Assembly: GCF_014837245.1 (NCBI RefSeq)
Contig: NZ_JACYFU010000001.1
Coordinates: 868,001 to 932,000, forward strand
DNA: 64,000 nt
DNA from: Devosia oryzisoli
GTDB lineage: Bacteria > Pseudomonadota > Alphaproteobacteria > Rhizobiales > Devosiaceae
Direction: 5' to 3'
The notes below the pieces were generated by a model. That model was not told where the DNA came from. It saw only the letters and a list, made by a program, of their open reading frames with translations, and made no database searches. The position numbers and the translations under genes are program-made. Each line of letters opens with the position of its first letter. Within the stretch, counting starts at the first letter, position 1. This document shows positions 27,801 to 35,584 of the stretch, in pieces.

Positions 27801-28555
27801 GCCACAAGGTCTATGTGCGCACCGGTGAATACGATGACGGGCGCCTCGGCGAAATCTTCATCGACATGCACAAGGAAGGCGCCGCCTTCCGGGCCATGAT
27901 GAACAACTTCGCCATCGCGATCTCGCTGGGCCTGCAATATGGCGTGCCGCTGGACGAATATGTGGAGGCCTTCACCTTCACCCGCTTCGAGCCCGCAGGC
28001 ATGGTCATGGGCAATGACCGGATCAAGAACGCCACCTCGATCCTTGACTATGTGTTCCGCGAACTGGCCGTCTCCTATCTCGATCGGAACGACCTGGCCC
28101 ATGTGAACCCCGATAGCCCGACTTCGCTCGGCAAGGGCGTTGCCGAGGAGCAAGGCGCACGCGGCAACGCGCCTGCGCCGGCCCCGGTGCCCGCCGAGCG
28201 CTTTGTCTCCCGCGGCATGACCCGCGGCAAGGTGCAGAATTCCGCCCTCATGCTGGTCCCCCGGGCCCAGGCGGAAGCCTACACCCCCGCCCTTGCCGCA
28301 GCCGGCCAAACGGTCACCGCCCTCAGGAGCGCCACGGCCCTCAAGATCGACCCGACTCCGACGGCCCTCAACACCGCCGAACTCAACCCCATCCCAGCCC
28401 CGCCCCCCTCAAAGGACACCGGCCTCCTCCGCGCTGAAGCCCAGATGAAAGGCTACACCGGCGACCAGTGCACCGAGTGTCACAACTTCACCATGGTCCG
28501 GAACGGCACCTGCTTGAAGTGCGACACGTGTGGGACGACGACGGGGTGTAGCTGA
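24857..28555 (+). CDS. nrdJ: Vitamin B12-dependent (class II) ribonucleoside-diphosphate reductase
   Basis: Adenosylcobalamin-dependent reductase that makes deoxyribonucleotides with or without oxygen; 1232 residues, the long NrdJ type of Alphaproteobacteria. Motifs include [14 protein letters not shown] with an active-site Cys, [15 protein letters not shown], the substrate loop [25 protein letters not shown] and AYVAPTGTI-like [17 protein letters not shown]. Near residue 830 is [12 protein letters not shown], and a C-terminal zinc and redox cysteine cluster reads [22 protein letters not shown]. It is probably the main reductase, since no class I genes are in the window. The ATG has only a weak GGGA upstream. 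Low-complexity Pro/Ala/Glu segments occur near 1070-1190. Confidence 0.96.
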   Translation: MRIERRFTSANADRYGSIEFRSATSEIRNPDGSVVFKLDDIAVPATWSQVATDIIAQKYFRKAGVAKVLKKVEENDVPSWLWRSVPDEKALAKLPENERYGSEMDSRQVFDRLAGTWTYWGWKGGYFDSEEDARTFFDELAYMLATQRVAPNSPQWFNTGLHWAYGIDGPGQGHFYVDPFTQKLVQSKSAYEHPQPHACFIQSVDDDLVNENGIMDLWVREARLFKYGSGTGTNFSKLRGEGEKLSGGGKSSGLMSFLKIGDRAAGAIKSGGTTRRAAKMVVIDIDHPDIEQYINWKVKEEQKVAALVTGSKVVSKHLKAIMKAAVNCEGNGDDCFDVALNPALKREVRAAKKALVPENYIFRVIQFAKQGYTDLEFPIYDTDWDSEAYLTVSGQNSNNSVRVTDDFLNAVETDGDWNLIGRIKGNVTKTLKARDLWEQIGYAAWASADPGIQYHTTINEWHTSPEAGPIVASNPCSEYMFLDDTACNLCSVNLLPFRNADSSFNTAAFEHAVRLWTIVLEISVMMAQFPSRSIAERSFEYRTLGIGYANIGGLLMTSGIPYDSAQGRAIAGAITAVMTGVSYATSAEMAKELGPFKDYKRNAKHMLRVIRNHRNAAHGNANGYEALSINPVALDHANIGDDNLATRAKAAWDEALALGEKHGFRNAQVSVIAPTGTIGLVMDCDTTGIEPDFALVKFKKLAGGGYFKIINRAVPPALRTLGYSEDQIAEMEAYAVGHGNMNQAPGINPATLRTKGFTDDKIEALNAAMKSAFDIKFVFNQWTLGADFLKTLGVTDEQLNDFSFELLPFLGFSKKDIEAANIHVCGAMTLEGAPFLKDEHLPVFDCATPCGKIGKRYLSVESHILMMAAAQPFISGAISKTINMPNDATVEDAKNAYMLSWRLALKANALYRDGSKLSQPLNSSVLAAADDEDDEDQVEAIAALPAAAKTEVIVERIVERLREREKMPDRRKGYTQKAVVGGHKVYVRTGEYDDGRLGEIFIDMHKEGAAFRAMMNNFAIAISLGLQYGVPLDEYVEAFTFTRFEPAGMVMGNDRIKNATSILDYVFRELAVSYLDRNDLAHVNPDSPTSLGKGVAEEQGARGNAPAPAPVPAERFVSRGMTRGKVQNSALMLVPRAQAEAYTPALAAAGQTVTALRSATALKIDPTPTALNTAELNPIPAPPPSKDTGLLRAEAQMKGYTGDQCTECHNFTMVRNGTCLKCDTCGTTTGCS

Positions 28556-28590
28556 GGGTACAGCCACAAATAATAATCACAAAATAAACA

Positions 28591-28614
28591 ATGGGGTCCG
28601 GCAACGGGCCCCAT
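28591..28614 (+). terminator. Hairpin after nrdJ, possible terminator
   Basis: ATGGGGTCC (28591-28599) pairs with GGGCCCCAT (28606-28614) with one G-T pair and loop GGCAAC. It is the only strong hairpin in the 95 bases between nrdJ and the next gene. No U-tract follows, so termination is uncertain. The upstream spacer is unusually AT-rich. Confidence 0.45.
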
Positions 28615-28650
28615 TCGCCGATGCACGTTAATTATCGAACGTAGGTCGCA

Positions 28651-29481
28651 ATGAAGCGCCAGTTCTATTCAACCCGAAGTGGTAGAAACCGGAACACCAC
28701 CGGCTTCCCCTTTGACATTGTCAAAAAGCTCTTCGTCGACTTGTACAATGAGATGAGGCGTGACGGATACTTTGATGAGTATCTGGGCTGGTACTGCGTT
28801 GATCAGGGCGAAATAGAGGGAAAAATTCGCAAACCCAGCCTAGATATTCTTCTCAAGGTGCGAACCGACGGATTGTGGCCAGTTGACGAGAAATACGAGA
28901 GTTACAGTGAAGACGACTTCTTCGATGTAATTGAATATCTGTATACTTGCGTTTCGGAGCCCGTATCGGGAAGTTACCACAATTTCAGCGACTGCGGCAT
29001 GCATTGGGAAATTTTCGACCGAGCCAAGGGTCAAAATACTTATGTTCAACGAGTCAACGAAGTAATCGGCCTATATTGCGAACCGTTCGAACTTTCAGAT
29101 AGTGGAGAGGTTCTACGTGCAGCGGAAGAAGGGTTTCAGTCGCTATTTGAGGCGAACGCGCCTACCTCCGATCCAGATATTCAAACAAAATTATCTGGCG
29201 CAGTTGCTCGCTATCGTAGGCATGGTTCCTCCGTTGATGAACGTCGAGTGGCCGTAAGAGAGTTGGCAGATATCCTTGAGTACCTTCGGCCTAATCTGAA
29301 AATTGCGATAGGCAGGAAGGACGAAGATGACTTATTCAACATCGCGAATAATTTTGGAATAAGGCATCACAACCCAAGTCAAAAGACTGGATACGATGCA
29401 GCGCTGTGGTTATCTTGGATGTTTTACTTCTATCTTGCTACGATACATCTGGTCTTGAGAAAGATAACTGAAAATTCATAG
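28651..29481 (+). CDS. Hypothetical protein of low GC content, possible HEPN/Abi-type C-terminus
   Basis: A 276-residue protein I cannot assign. Codon use is clearly richer in A/T than its neighbours (TTT, AAT, ATA and TCA codons are frequent), a sign of acquisition by transfer. Features: an N-terminal basic stretch, an aromatic segment DEYLGWYCVDQGEIEGKIR, and CVSEPVSGSYHNFSDCGMHW. The helical C-terminus NNFGIRHHNPSQKTGYDAALWLSWMFYFYLATIHLVLR resembles C-terminal helices of abortive-infection or HEPN-type proteins, but the canonical Rx4-6H pair is not clear. It lies between nrdJ and a cluster of palindromic repeats, alone on its strand. A defence or orphan island role is a guess. Confidence 0.6.
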   Translation: MKRQFYSTRSGRNRNTTGFPFDIVKKLFVDLYNEMRRDGYFDEYLGWYCVDQGEIEGKIRKPSLDILLKVRTDGLWPVDEKYESYSEDDFFDVIEYLYTCVSEPVSGSYHNFSDCGMHWEIFDRAKGQNTYVQRVNEVIGLYCEPFELSDSGEVLRAAEEGFQSLFEANAPTSDPDIQTKLSGAVARYRRHGSSVDERRVAVRELADILEYLRPNLKIAIGRKDEDDLFNIANNFGIRHHNPSQKTGYDAALWLSWMFYFYLATIHLVLRKITENS

Positions 29482-29893
29482 CTTCAGGCAGGGGTGCGGC
29501 CCAACGTAAATGTTCCGATTCTTTGAGGGCACGACGAAGCACCTCAGGATGAGGGCTCTCGATAGCTCCGCCTGCGCTGTCCCAAAGCCTCGTGGTGAGG
29601 TGCTTGGCGCAGCGAAGCCTCGAACCACGAGGCAGCACACTCGATACCGCCACAGCAGATAAACCAACAAACCCACCATCCCAGCAAGCCGCCCTTGCCG
29701 TTCGAGGCCGCTGCGCGGCGCCTCAGGATGAGGGCTCCCCAGAGTGCAGAGGGGTGGCCCCCGCGCGCAAAACTCTCCCGAGCCTCATGGTGAGGTGCGA
29801 AGCGCAGCGCAGCCTCGAACCACGAGGCGGCTTGCCGTGTCGACGCCCTTGCCAAGCCTCCGAATTCATCACACCCTCTGCTATGGAGGCGTC
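29482..29893. repeat. Repeat cluster 1: four Rhizobiales-type palindromic units
   Basis: No gene is seen here. Four related units occur: a core CCTCAGGATGAGG (29542-29554), a full 45-bp unit 29588-29632 bounded by CCTCGTGG/CCACGAGG, a 33-bp unit 29701-29733, and a full 45-bp unit 29783-29827 in opposite orientation to the third. Shared parts are TTCGAGG, a GC-rich centre of CGCAGCG/GCGAAGCGCAGC type, and CCTCAnnATGAGG. Such units are dispersed in Rhizobiales genomes. The last 65 bases form the promoter and ribosome binding site of the GIY-YIG gene. Confidence 0.75.
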
Positions 29894-30181
29894 ATGACTG
29901 TCACCGTCTACATGCTGCGGTGTGCCGATGGCTCCTACTATGTCGGCCTCACCAAAAAGCCGGTCGAGGCGCGCGTGGGTGAACACAATGCCGGTGTCAC
30001 CGATGGCTACACAAAAAGCCGGCGTCCTGTTGAGCTGGTGTTCACCGAAACGTTCGAGCGCCTGCTCGATGCCATCGAGCGCGAACGCCAGATCAAAGGC
30101 TGGACGCGGCGCAAGAAGCAAGCGCTGATCCGCTATGACTACGCGGCCCTGCCGGACCTGGCGAGCCGGAAAAAACAATGA
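29894..30181 (+). CDS. GIY-YIG nuclease superfamily protein (YhbQ/UPF0213-like)
   Basis: A 95-residue single-domain protein of the GIY-YIG fold. It starts TVTVYMLRCADGSYYVGLTKKPVEARVGEHNAG; the motif is YMLRC...YYVGLT, Arg in the helix is ARVGEHN, and the downstream Glu is in DAIERERQIKGWTRRKKQALI. Related stand-alone proteins are often called UPF0213 or excinuclease-like; their substrate is unclear and some may be nuclease-impaired. ATG at 29894 has GGAGG only 4 bases upstream. It is flanked on both sides by palindromic repeat clusters. Confidence 0.85.
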   Translation: MTVTVYMLRCADGSYYVGLTKKPVEARVGEHNAGVTDGYTKSRRPVELVFTETFERLLDAIERERQIKGWTRRKKQALIRYDYAALPDLASRKKQ

Positions 30182-30400
30182 TGGCCGCCCTCGCCCTTCG
30201 AGGCCGCTACGCGGCGCCTCAGGATGAGGGCTCCCGAGGGTGTAGAGGTACGCTGCACAAGGCTGTTGCACGGCACCTCAGGATGAGGGCTTCCGGGCGC
30301 GCTGTACCCGCCAATCCCCCTGGCCGCAGGGTGAGGCGCGAAGCGCAGCGTAGCCTCGAACCGTCCCGAGCCTGAAGGGGGCGCAGCTGCGCTCTCCCCA
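30182..30400. repeat. Repeat cluster 2: three palindromic units after the GIY-YIG gene
   Basis: Same family as the cluster upstream. A 33-bp unit at 30197-30229 differs from 29701-29733 by one base in the central arm (CTACGC for CTGCGC). A degraded unit ends with CCTCAGGATGAGG at 30276-30288. An inverted, diverged unit spans about 30324-30363 (GCAGGGTGAGGCGCGAAGCGCAGC and CCTCGAACCG). Together with cluster 1 they bracket the small GIY-YIG gene. Confidence 0.7.
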
Positions 30401-30985
30401 CGCTCTCAAAACCCTCCTCCCCCTCCAGGGAGCGGCCAGGTGGGCGTGCGGGATCCCGGTCGGCGGCTGCTACGCACAACCCTCTTTCCCGCTTCTCCAC
30501 GCCCCCTCGAACCTGCCCTACCCTTTGGCCGTCTCCGCACATGCTGCGCGGTCGCGACGTACGGTCGGTGGGGAGAGCCGGATGGAGAAGGGTCGCCTTC
30601 TTCCGTCGGCACGCAAGGAGCGGAGCCCTGCACCGCCGCAGGGTCCCATGATGGAGCCTTTCCGGCTGCACCGGACTGGCAGCTGCCACGTCGCCAGCAG
30701 GGCGAAGACGAAGCAGTCCGTCGTGGATTGGAACCGGGCGTAATATCCGCCGTTTCCAAGCGTGCTGAACGAGCCTCCGGTGCATGGGGCGAAGCTTGCT
30801 TCACCCTTTTTCAACGCCGGACGACCGGCACCGAAGTGATCTTCGCCCCATGCCGCAGCACCTGCCGCCCATGGTCCGGACCTGAACCCGCGCGGCCAGC
30901 TGGCCTGGCGGCGCGCGATCACGCCCGGCTGCCGGCTTACAGTACCTCGCCCATCATCGTCCTATGCCGCTCGGGCCCTGAAGGC
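30401..30985. other. Unassigned 585-base interval downstream of greA
   Basis: No convincing gene on either strand: all long frames are mutually overlapping, lack ribosome binding sites and have low-complexity Arg/Pro/Gly composition. It begins with pyrimidine-rich sequence (CCCTCCTCCCCCTCC) and contains several GC hairpins and an intrinsic terminator at 30787 on the plus strand. I looked for the core motifs of RNase P RNA, tmRNA and 6S RNA and did not recognise them. It could be a decayed mobile segment, a dispersed repeat or an unannotated RNA. Confidence 0.4.
30787..30811 (+). terminator. Intrinsic terminator in the unassigned interval
   Basis: GGG-C-GAAGC (30787-30795) pairs with GCTTC-A-CCC (30798-30806), with a two-base loop and a run of five T. 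No plus-strand gene ends here, so it implies an unrecognised transcript upstream. Confidence 0.6.
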
Positions 30986-31468
30986 TCAGGAAATATCGGT
31001 GATCTCGACTTCTCCCGAGCCAACCTGCGCGAATTCGCCGAGGCCACGACCCAGAAGGGCGCGCGCCACAGGCGAGGTGAACGACACCGTGCCGGCCTTG
31101 GGGTCAGCTTCGTCCTCACCGACGATGCGGAAGGTCTGCGTCCGGCCATCATCACGCTCGATGGTGACGGTGCTGCCGAAGGCCACGACGTCTCGCCCTT
31201 CCGGTGGCGGCACCACTTGAGCCGTGCGCACGCGCTCGGCAAAGTAGCGCAGGTCTCGAAAGGGGGCGGCTGCCAGGCGCCGGCGCTCATTGACATCGGG
31301 TTCGCGCATGGCCGTGTCATAGGCCGCACGCGCTGCGACCAGGTGCTCTTCGAGCGCCTTCAGCCCTGCCGCCGTCACCAGGTTCGGCCCCTCGGGCACC
31401 GGGCGTTCCGGCAGCAAAGTCTCCGCGGCGGTCTCTGCACTCTCTTCCTTGGTGAAGGCAACGCTCAC
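30986..31468 (-). CDS. greA: GreA/GreB family transcription elongation factor
   Basis: Binds the RNA polymerase secondary channel and stimulates cleavage of backtracked RNA. It has 160 residues from GTG at 31468. An N-terminal coiled coil (about 22-80, LVTAAGLKALEEHLVAARAAYDTAMREPDVNERRRLAAA) is followed by the FKBP-like GreA/GreB C-terminal domain (VAFGSTVTIERDDGRTQTFRIVGEDEADPKAGTVSFTSPVARALLGRGLGE). The GTG has AAGGA 7 bases upstream and overlaps the SRAP stop (GTGA), so the two are coupled. The N-terminal FTKEESAE start is typical of the second Gre-like paralogue in Rhizobiales, so it may not be the housekeeping GreA. Confidence 0.88.
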   Translation of the reverse strand: MSVAFTKEESAETAAETLLPERPVPEGPNLVTAAGLKALEEHLVAARAAYDTAMREPDVNERRRLAAAPFRDLRYFAERVRTAQVVPPPEGRDVVAFGSTVTIERDDGRTQTFRIVGEDEADPKAGTVSFTSPVARALLGRGLGEFAQVGSGEVEITDIS

Positions 31469-32058
31469 TGCTCGTCCTTTCCTTGCCGGACAACCGTCAC
31501 GCTCAACGTTCCCGCCGGTAGCGGGCGCAGCAATTGCGCCTGGGGCCTTGTCAGGAACAGCCAGGCTGCCCAATCCTCTGGCCGCAACACGCACACCTGT
31601 CGATCATGGACCGGGGCAATGTCGGGTCCGGGCGGACAGGTGAGCATGGTAAAACTTTGCGCGCCATCGTCTGCTTCGCTCCAGAGGCCGGCAATGCCCA
31701 TCACCGCCCCGTCTGTCAGGGCGAAGCGATGCTTGGTCTTGGGATATCTGCTGCCGGTGAACTCGTAAAAGCCCGACAGGACGATGACGCAGCGTCGGCT
31801 CTCGGAAAAGTCGCGGCCGTCACTCTTGAAGTTGAACACGGGAGCGGCCTTGGGGCGCGGTGGCGGGAACCCGAACGTCATGGAGACGAGCTGCACCCCG
31901 TTGCCGGCCGCACGCAACACCGGTCCCTTGTCCCCAATCCGCACGTCGTCCGCCCAGCCAAGCGCCTCCTCGTCACCCCCTGATCCGGCCAGGTCCAGCG
32001 CTTCGAGCGCCCTGCGGTAGGCGGCGGCCTGCACATGCTGTTCGTAGTCGTTGCACAT
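31465..32058 (-). CDS. SOS response-associated peptidase, SRAP/YedK (HMCES) family
   Basis: Forms a thiazolidine cross-link to abasic sites in single-stranded DNA through Cys2, protecting them from breakage. It has 197 residues, starting MCNDYEQ with the catalytic Cys directly after Met. Other conserved pieces are MTFGFPPP, PVFNFKSDGRDFSESRRCVIVLSGFYEF with the active-site Asn and Glu, HRFALTDGAVMGIAGLW, FTMLTCPPGPDIAPVHDRQVCVL with the catalytic His, and WLF. It overlaps greA by 4 bases. Confidence 0.92.
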   Translation of the reverse strand: MCNDYEQHVQAAAYRRALEALDLAGSGGDEEALGWADDVRIGDKGPVLRAAGNGVQLVSMTFGFPPPRPKAAPVFNFKSDGRDFSESRRCVIVLSGFYEFTGSRYPKTKHRFALTDGAVMGIAGLWSEADDGAQSFTMLTCPPGPDIAPVHDRQVCVLRPEDWAAWLFLTRPQAQLLRPLPAGTLSVTVVRQGKDEQ

Positions 32059-32164
32059 GACTTACCAATGCACGGCCGCTGGTGGCGGTTCAATCGGGTC
32101 CCGCTGTGCAACGAAGGGACAGCGTACTATGATCGCTACCGCGTTTGCCATGGAGGACACAGCA

Positions 32165-32578
32165 ATGGTTGCGCGTCTCAATCCCTATCTGCACTTCGAC
32201 AACAGCGCACGCGCTGCGCTCGACTTCTACCATTCCATCTTCGGCGGCAACCTCAACATCACGACCTACTCGCAGGGCGGGATGACCCAGAATCCGGCCG
32301 ACGCCGAGAAGATCATGCATGGGCAGCTCGAGAGTGAGGTGCTCATCCTGATGGCATCGGACTCACCCTCAACCATGGCCGTCACACTAGGCAGTGCGAT
32401 TTCGATGTCTCTCAGCGGCGACGATGAACCAGTCTTGCGCGGCTACTGGCGCGGCCTGGCCGAAGGCGCACAGATCACCATGCCGCTCAAGCGAGCGCCG
32501 TGGGGCGACACGTTCGGCAGCCTGACAGACAAGTTCGGCGTGCCGTGGATGGTCAACATCTCCGACCGGCGCGGGTAA
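32165..32578 (+). CDS. VOC family protein, PhnB/YjdN type
   Basis: A 137-residue glyoxalase-fold protein: LNPYLHFDNSARAALDFYHSIFGG is the PhnB-type N-terminal signature, followed by HGQLESEVLILMASDSP and GAQITMPLKRAPWGDTFGSLTDKFGVPWMVNI. The family has no settled reaction and is often mislabelled 3-demethylubiquinone methyltransferase. The start at 32165 has GGAGG 8 bases upstream; two earlier ATGs in frame are less well placed. It is probably monocistronic. Confidence 0.88.
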   Translation: MVARLNPYLHFDNSARAALDFYHSIFGGNLNITTYSQGGMTQNPADAEKIMHGQLESEVLILMASDSPSTMAVTLGSAISMSLSGDDEPVLRGYWRGLAEGAQITMPLKRAPWGDTFGSLTDKFGVPWMVNISDRRG

Positions 32579-32663
32579 GACTGAAAAAGACACCAGCCTT
32601 GTCGAAATGCGCGGGTCCCGACCGTCGTGGCGGTGAACTGCATGCTCGGAGGGAGCCGCACCA

Positions 32664-33893
32664 ATGGAACGTCACTATGGCTGGGTCATCGTCGCCGCCG
32701 GCGCCGTGATCACTTGCGTGGCAATGGGCGCCATGTTCGCCCTGCCCGTCTATCTGCAACCCATGGCCGACGAGACCGGCTGGACGCGTGCGGGCATTTC
32801 CGGTGCCATGACGGTGGGATTCATCGTCATGGGCGTGGCGGGCTTCCTCTGGGGCACGCTGACCGACCGGATCGGGGCCCGGCCCGTCATCATGATTGCG
32901 GCGGTCATGCTCGGCGCGGGCCTCTTCGTCGCCAGCCGCGCGACCGACCTCTTCGTCTTCCAGATGGCGTATGGCGGTCTCGTGGGTGCTTCGGGCGGTG
33001 CGTTCTTCGCGCCGCTCATGGCTACCACTGTCGCCTGGTTCGACAAGCACCGAAGCCTTGCCGTGTCGCTTGTCTCGCTTGGCGCTGGCGTGGCGCCGAT
33101 GGTCGTCACTCCGCTGGCCACGCTGCTCATCGAAGCCCAGGGCTGGCGCAACGCCATGGCCATCACGGCAGTCATCGCGACGGTGCTGATCCTGCCGGCA
33201 GGCCTCCTGGTCCGGCGCGCGCCCTTGGCCGCCGCGGCAACCCCGCTTCAGGCGTCGGACGTGGCCCCGGCGGCGCCCTCACAGCGCTCCGACGCCATAG
33301 CCGCTCTTCGGTCACCCCAGTTCATCGTTCTGGCGGCGACGTTCTTCCTCTGCTGCGCAGCACACTCCGGGCCCATCTTCCACACCGTGAGCTACGCCAT
33401 GCTGTGCGGCGCGGCCCCTCTAGCGGCCGCCAGCATCTACAGCGTCGAGGGCGTTGCCGGGCTGTTCGGCCGCTTGATCTTCGGCGTGGCCGCCGACCGG
33501 CTGGGCGTCAAGAAGGTGATCATCGCCGGGCTCGCCCTGCAGGCCGCCGGCATCTACACCTATATCTACGTGTCCCAGCTCAATCACTTCTACATGCTCG
33601 CCCTCGTGCTCGGCTTGGCCTATGGCGGGGTCATGCCGCTGTATTCGGTGCTGGCGCGGGACTATTTTGGGCCGCACGTCATGGGTACTGTGCTGGGCGC
33701 CGCTACCATGACCTCGAGCATCGGCATGGCCTTCGGACCCGTTGGCGGCGGGTGGCTCTACGATACCTACGGCACCTACCACTGGCTCTACATCGCCTCG
33801 GCCGCAGTGGGTCTGGCAGCGGCTGTGATGGCCCTTGCCTTTCCGCCGCCCAAGCCACGCGATGCGGCCCCCCTAGGAGCAATCCCTGCCTGA
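32664..33893 (+). CDS. Major facilitator superfamily transporter, OFA/monocarboxylate type
   Basis: A 409-residue carrier with 12 membrane segments. It begins MERHYGWVIVAAGAVITCVAMGAMFALPVYLQPM, the N-terminal pattern of oxalate/formate antiporter and monocarboxylate-type MFS members. Motif A is GTLTDRIGARPVI, with GRLIFGVAADRLGVKKV in the second half. The central loop (about 190-215) is Ala/Pro-rich. The substrate is probably a carboxylate, by family resemblance only. No regulator is adjacent. Confidence 0.88.
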   Translation: MERHYGWVIVAAGAVITCVAMGAMFALPVYLQPMADETGWTRAGISGAMTVGFIVMGVAGFLWGTLTDRIGARPVIMIAAVMLGAGLFVASRATDLFVFQMAYGGLVGASGGAFFAPLMATTVAWFDKHRSLAVSLVSLGAGVAPMVVTPLATLLIEAQGWRNAMAITAVIATVLILPAGLLVRRAPLAAAATPLQASDVAPAAPSQRSDAIAALRSPQFIVLAATFFLCCAAHSGPIFHTVSYAMLCGAAPLAAASIYSVEGVAGLFGRLIFGVAADRLGVKKVIIAGLALQAAGIYTYIYVSQLNHFYMLALVLGLAYGGVMPLYSVLARDYFGPHVMGTVLGAATMTSSIGMAFGPVGGGWLYDTYGTYHWLYIASAAVGLAAAVMALAFPPPKPRDAAPLGAIPA

Positions 33894-33990
33894 CCGGTCG
33901 GGCTGGCGAGGCGCGACAGTTCTGAAGGTTCACCCTTCATTAACCCTGCAGGCACAGTTTGGGCCCTGCAGCCACTGAAGGAGACTAGCG

Positions 33991-34161
33991 ATGCACGAAA
34001 TCGTTCAACGTCGCGCCTACGCGTTGTGGGAGGCCGATGGACGTCCGCAGGGGCAGGATCAGACCTACTGGTTCAAGGCCGTCGCGGAGATTACCGCGGA
34101 AGCAGCCAAGTCCATCAAATCGCCGCGCAAGCGGGCAGCACGCGCCAGGAAGGCGGCCTGA
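33991..34161 (+). CDS. DUF2934 domain-containing small protein
   Basis: A 56-residue basic protein with the DUF2934 pattern: EIVQRRAYALWEADGRPQGQDQTYWFKAVAEI, then a Lys/Arg/Ala-rich tail (SPRKRAARARKAA). These small proteins are frequent in Rhizobiales; their function is unknown. A clear AAGGAGA lies 6 bases upstream of the ATG, and the gene has its own short intergenic region. It lies 7 bases from the stop of the convergent hypothetical gene. Confidence 0.82.
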   Translation: MHEIVQRRAYALWEADGRPQGQDQTYWFKAVAEITAEAAKSIKSPRKRAARARKAA

Positions 34162-34167
34162 GCGCCG

Positions 34168-34446
34168 CTACCACAGCCGCGGCCAGTAGATGTCGTCGGC
34201 GAAATCGGCGGGTATCGGGGAAAGGCGGGAGATCGCCTGCGCCGCGAAATCGATCTGCACCGCAAGGTGCCGCACTCGCTCCGGTACAGGACGCCCGGTC
34301 ACGTATTCGCGCATTTCCCACTCGTCGAGCTTCAGGGCAATCTTGCGGCGGCGCGCCTCGGCAGTAACGTCTGCTGCAGTGACGGGATAGTCTGGGACCC
34401 GCTCCTGCACTCTCGTTTCTGTCCACTCCCGGCTTCCAACCAGCAT
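34168..34446 (-). CDS. Hypothetical protein, about 92 residues
   Basis: I do not recognise a family. From ATG at 34446 it reads MLVGSREWTETRVQERVPDYPVT, then a charged helical middle (EARRRKIALKLDEWEMREYVTG) and an end rich in aromatic residues (DFADDIYWPRLW). No signal peptide or membrane helix. The frame stays open to a GTG at 34512 (114 residues), but neither start has a Shine-Dalgarno, and the upstream extension reaches close to the divergent nucleosidase promoter. Codon use is like its neighbours, which supports a real gene. Confidence 0.5.
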   Translation of the reverse strand: MLVGSREWTETRVQERVPDYPVTAADVTAEARRRKIALKLDEWEMREYVTGRPVPERVRHLAVQIDFAAQAISRLSPIPADFADDIYWPRLW

Positions 34447-34565
34447 CAGATGCACGATACACCAACGATCATTGTGGGCACCTCTTGTGCCCCAAGTTCG
34501 TAAAAGTGTCACAAATCGGTTACGGAATCGGTAATTCCCGTGGCGGGGTCCGTGCAGGCAAGATC

Positions 34566-35150
34566 ATGAACATCCTCTATATTATGGCGCTCGACAGCGA
34601 ATACGGCGCGCATCTTCGGCAGCGCATCAAGCCGTTGCTCACCGGCGTGGGCCCTGTCGAAGCGGCCGTCTCGGTGACGCGCACGCTCGCTGAGCGATCC
34701 GGGCGTCTGCCGGACCTCGTGGTCTCCTTGGGCTCGGCTGGATCGCGCACCCTGCCGCAGGGCGACGTCTACCAAGCCGTCTCCGTCAGCTACCGGGATA
34801 TGGATGCCTCTCCGCTCGGCTTCGAGAAGGGTCAGACGCCCCTACTCGACCAGCCACCAGTCATACCGCTTCATCCGCTCGTTCCCGGGCTCAAGCCAGC
34901 CAGCTTATCCACCGGAGGCAACATCGTGTCCGGAGCCGGCTATGACGGCATCGCCGAGGATATGGTGGACATGGAGACTTATGCCGTGCAACGGGCCTGC
35001 CAGTCGTTCGGCGTCCCGCTCCTGGCGCTTCGGGGCATCTCGGATGGCAAGGAAGAACTGCGGCGGCTCGAAGATTGGACGCAGTATCTGCACGTGGTCG
35101 ACGAGCGCCTTGCACAAGCTGTCGATGTGGTGGAGCAGCACCACCGCTAG
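34566..35150 (+). CDS. 5'-methylthioadenosine/S-adenosylhomocysteine nucleosidase family protein
   Basis: Phosphorylase-fold nucleosidase of 194 residues. It starts MNILYIMALDSEYGAHL (the MtnN-type N-terminus), followed by TGVGPVEAAVSVTRTLAE, VVSLGSAGSRTLPQGDVYQAVSVSYRDMDASPLG and GNIVSGAGYDGIAEDMVDMETYAVQRAC with the nucleobase/ribose-binding MET-type motif. GISDGKE supplies the catalytic Asp. At under 200 residues it is shorter than E. coli MtnN (about 232) and matches the compact alphaproteobacterial group, so exact substrate is less certain. ATG at 34566 is chosen over an in-frame start 27 codons earlier. Confidence 0.85.
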   Translation: MNILYIMALDSEYGAHLRQRIKPLLTGVGPVEAAVSVTRTLAERSGRLPDLVVSLGSAGSRTLPQGDVYQAVSVSYRDMDASPLGFEKGQTPLLDQPPVIPLHPLVPGLKPASLSTGGNIVSGAGYDGIAEDMVDMETYAVQRACQSFGVPLLALRGISDGKEELRRLEDWTQYLHVVDERLAQAVDVVEQHHR

Positions 35151-35476
35151 TGTTGCGGGGGCGATTTATTTCGATCGCGTCGGCCCCGGCGCCAGCTCGT
35201 GTAGCGCCGTCCCCCGCGCAGGATGGCGTAGTTGACAGGCCCTTGCAGAAAGACGAGGTCGACAGCCAGCAAAAGCAGGCCAAGCGGCAGCATCCAGATG
35301 CCCAAGACCGGAAGAAAGCTGAAGATGCCGCCCAGCACCAGCAGGATGCCCAGCGGGATGCGGATCAGCCGGGCGCCCGGCCGGCGCAGGCGGTGCAACA
35401 ACTGCGCCGCCGCGCCCGGAATCCGGCGCTCCAGGCGATCGAACAGGCGATTGAGCCGTCTGGCGCTTTTTCTCAT
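35147..35476 (-). CDS. Small membrane protein, 109 residues
   Basis: A basic N-terminus (RKSARRLNRLFDRLERRIP) is followed by two closely spaced hydrophobic segments (IRIPLGILLVLGGIFSFLPVLGIWMLPLGLLLLAVDLVFL) and a basic tail. Such proteins in Rhizobiales are sometimes labelled 'tryptophan synthase subunit beta-like', which the sequence does not support. They resemble PGPGW-type small membrane proteins. Function is unknown. The last 4 bases overlap the nucleosidase stop on the other strand. The ATG has AGGAGA upstream. Confidence 0.75.
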   Translation of the reverse strand: MRKSARRLNRLFDRLERRIPGAAAQLLHRLRRPGARLIRIPLGILLVLGGIFSFLPVLGIWMLPLGLLLLAVDLVFLQGPVNYAILRGGRRYTSWRRGRRDRNKSPPQH

Positions 35477-35534
35477 GGAATTCTCCTGCTGCCGTTAGAT
35501 GGCACAGGTTGCGGCACCGTCAAGTGGCGAATGA

Positions 35535-35560
35535 GGAACCGGCGGCGGTGACGTATCGTT
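35535..35560 (+). promoter_or_regulatory. Candidate EcfG (general stress sigma) promoter
   Basis: GGAAC (35535-35539), 17-base spacer, CGTT (35557-35560): a full match to the GGAAC-N16/17-CGTT consensus of EcfG/RpoE2-type sigma factors. It lies 24 bases before the start codon of the gene at 35585, giving a very short leader. Confidence 0.65.
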
Positions 35561-35584
35561 TCGTGGCCAAACATGGAGCGTCAC

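Noticed and set aside
30401..30985. RNase P RNA, tmRNA or 6S RNA in the unassigned interval
   Set aside because: I looked on both strands for characteristic core sequences such as GAGGAAAGTCCGGG and found none.
30440..31768. Long open frame of 442 codons on the plus strand
   Set aside because: Its second half is antisense to greA and the SRAP gene, both with clear families. The first half has no ribosome binding site and low-complexity composition.
35147..35476. Tryptophan synthase beta-like protein
   Set aside because: This label circulates for similar small membrane proteins, but the sequence has two membrane helices and no PLP-enzyme motif.
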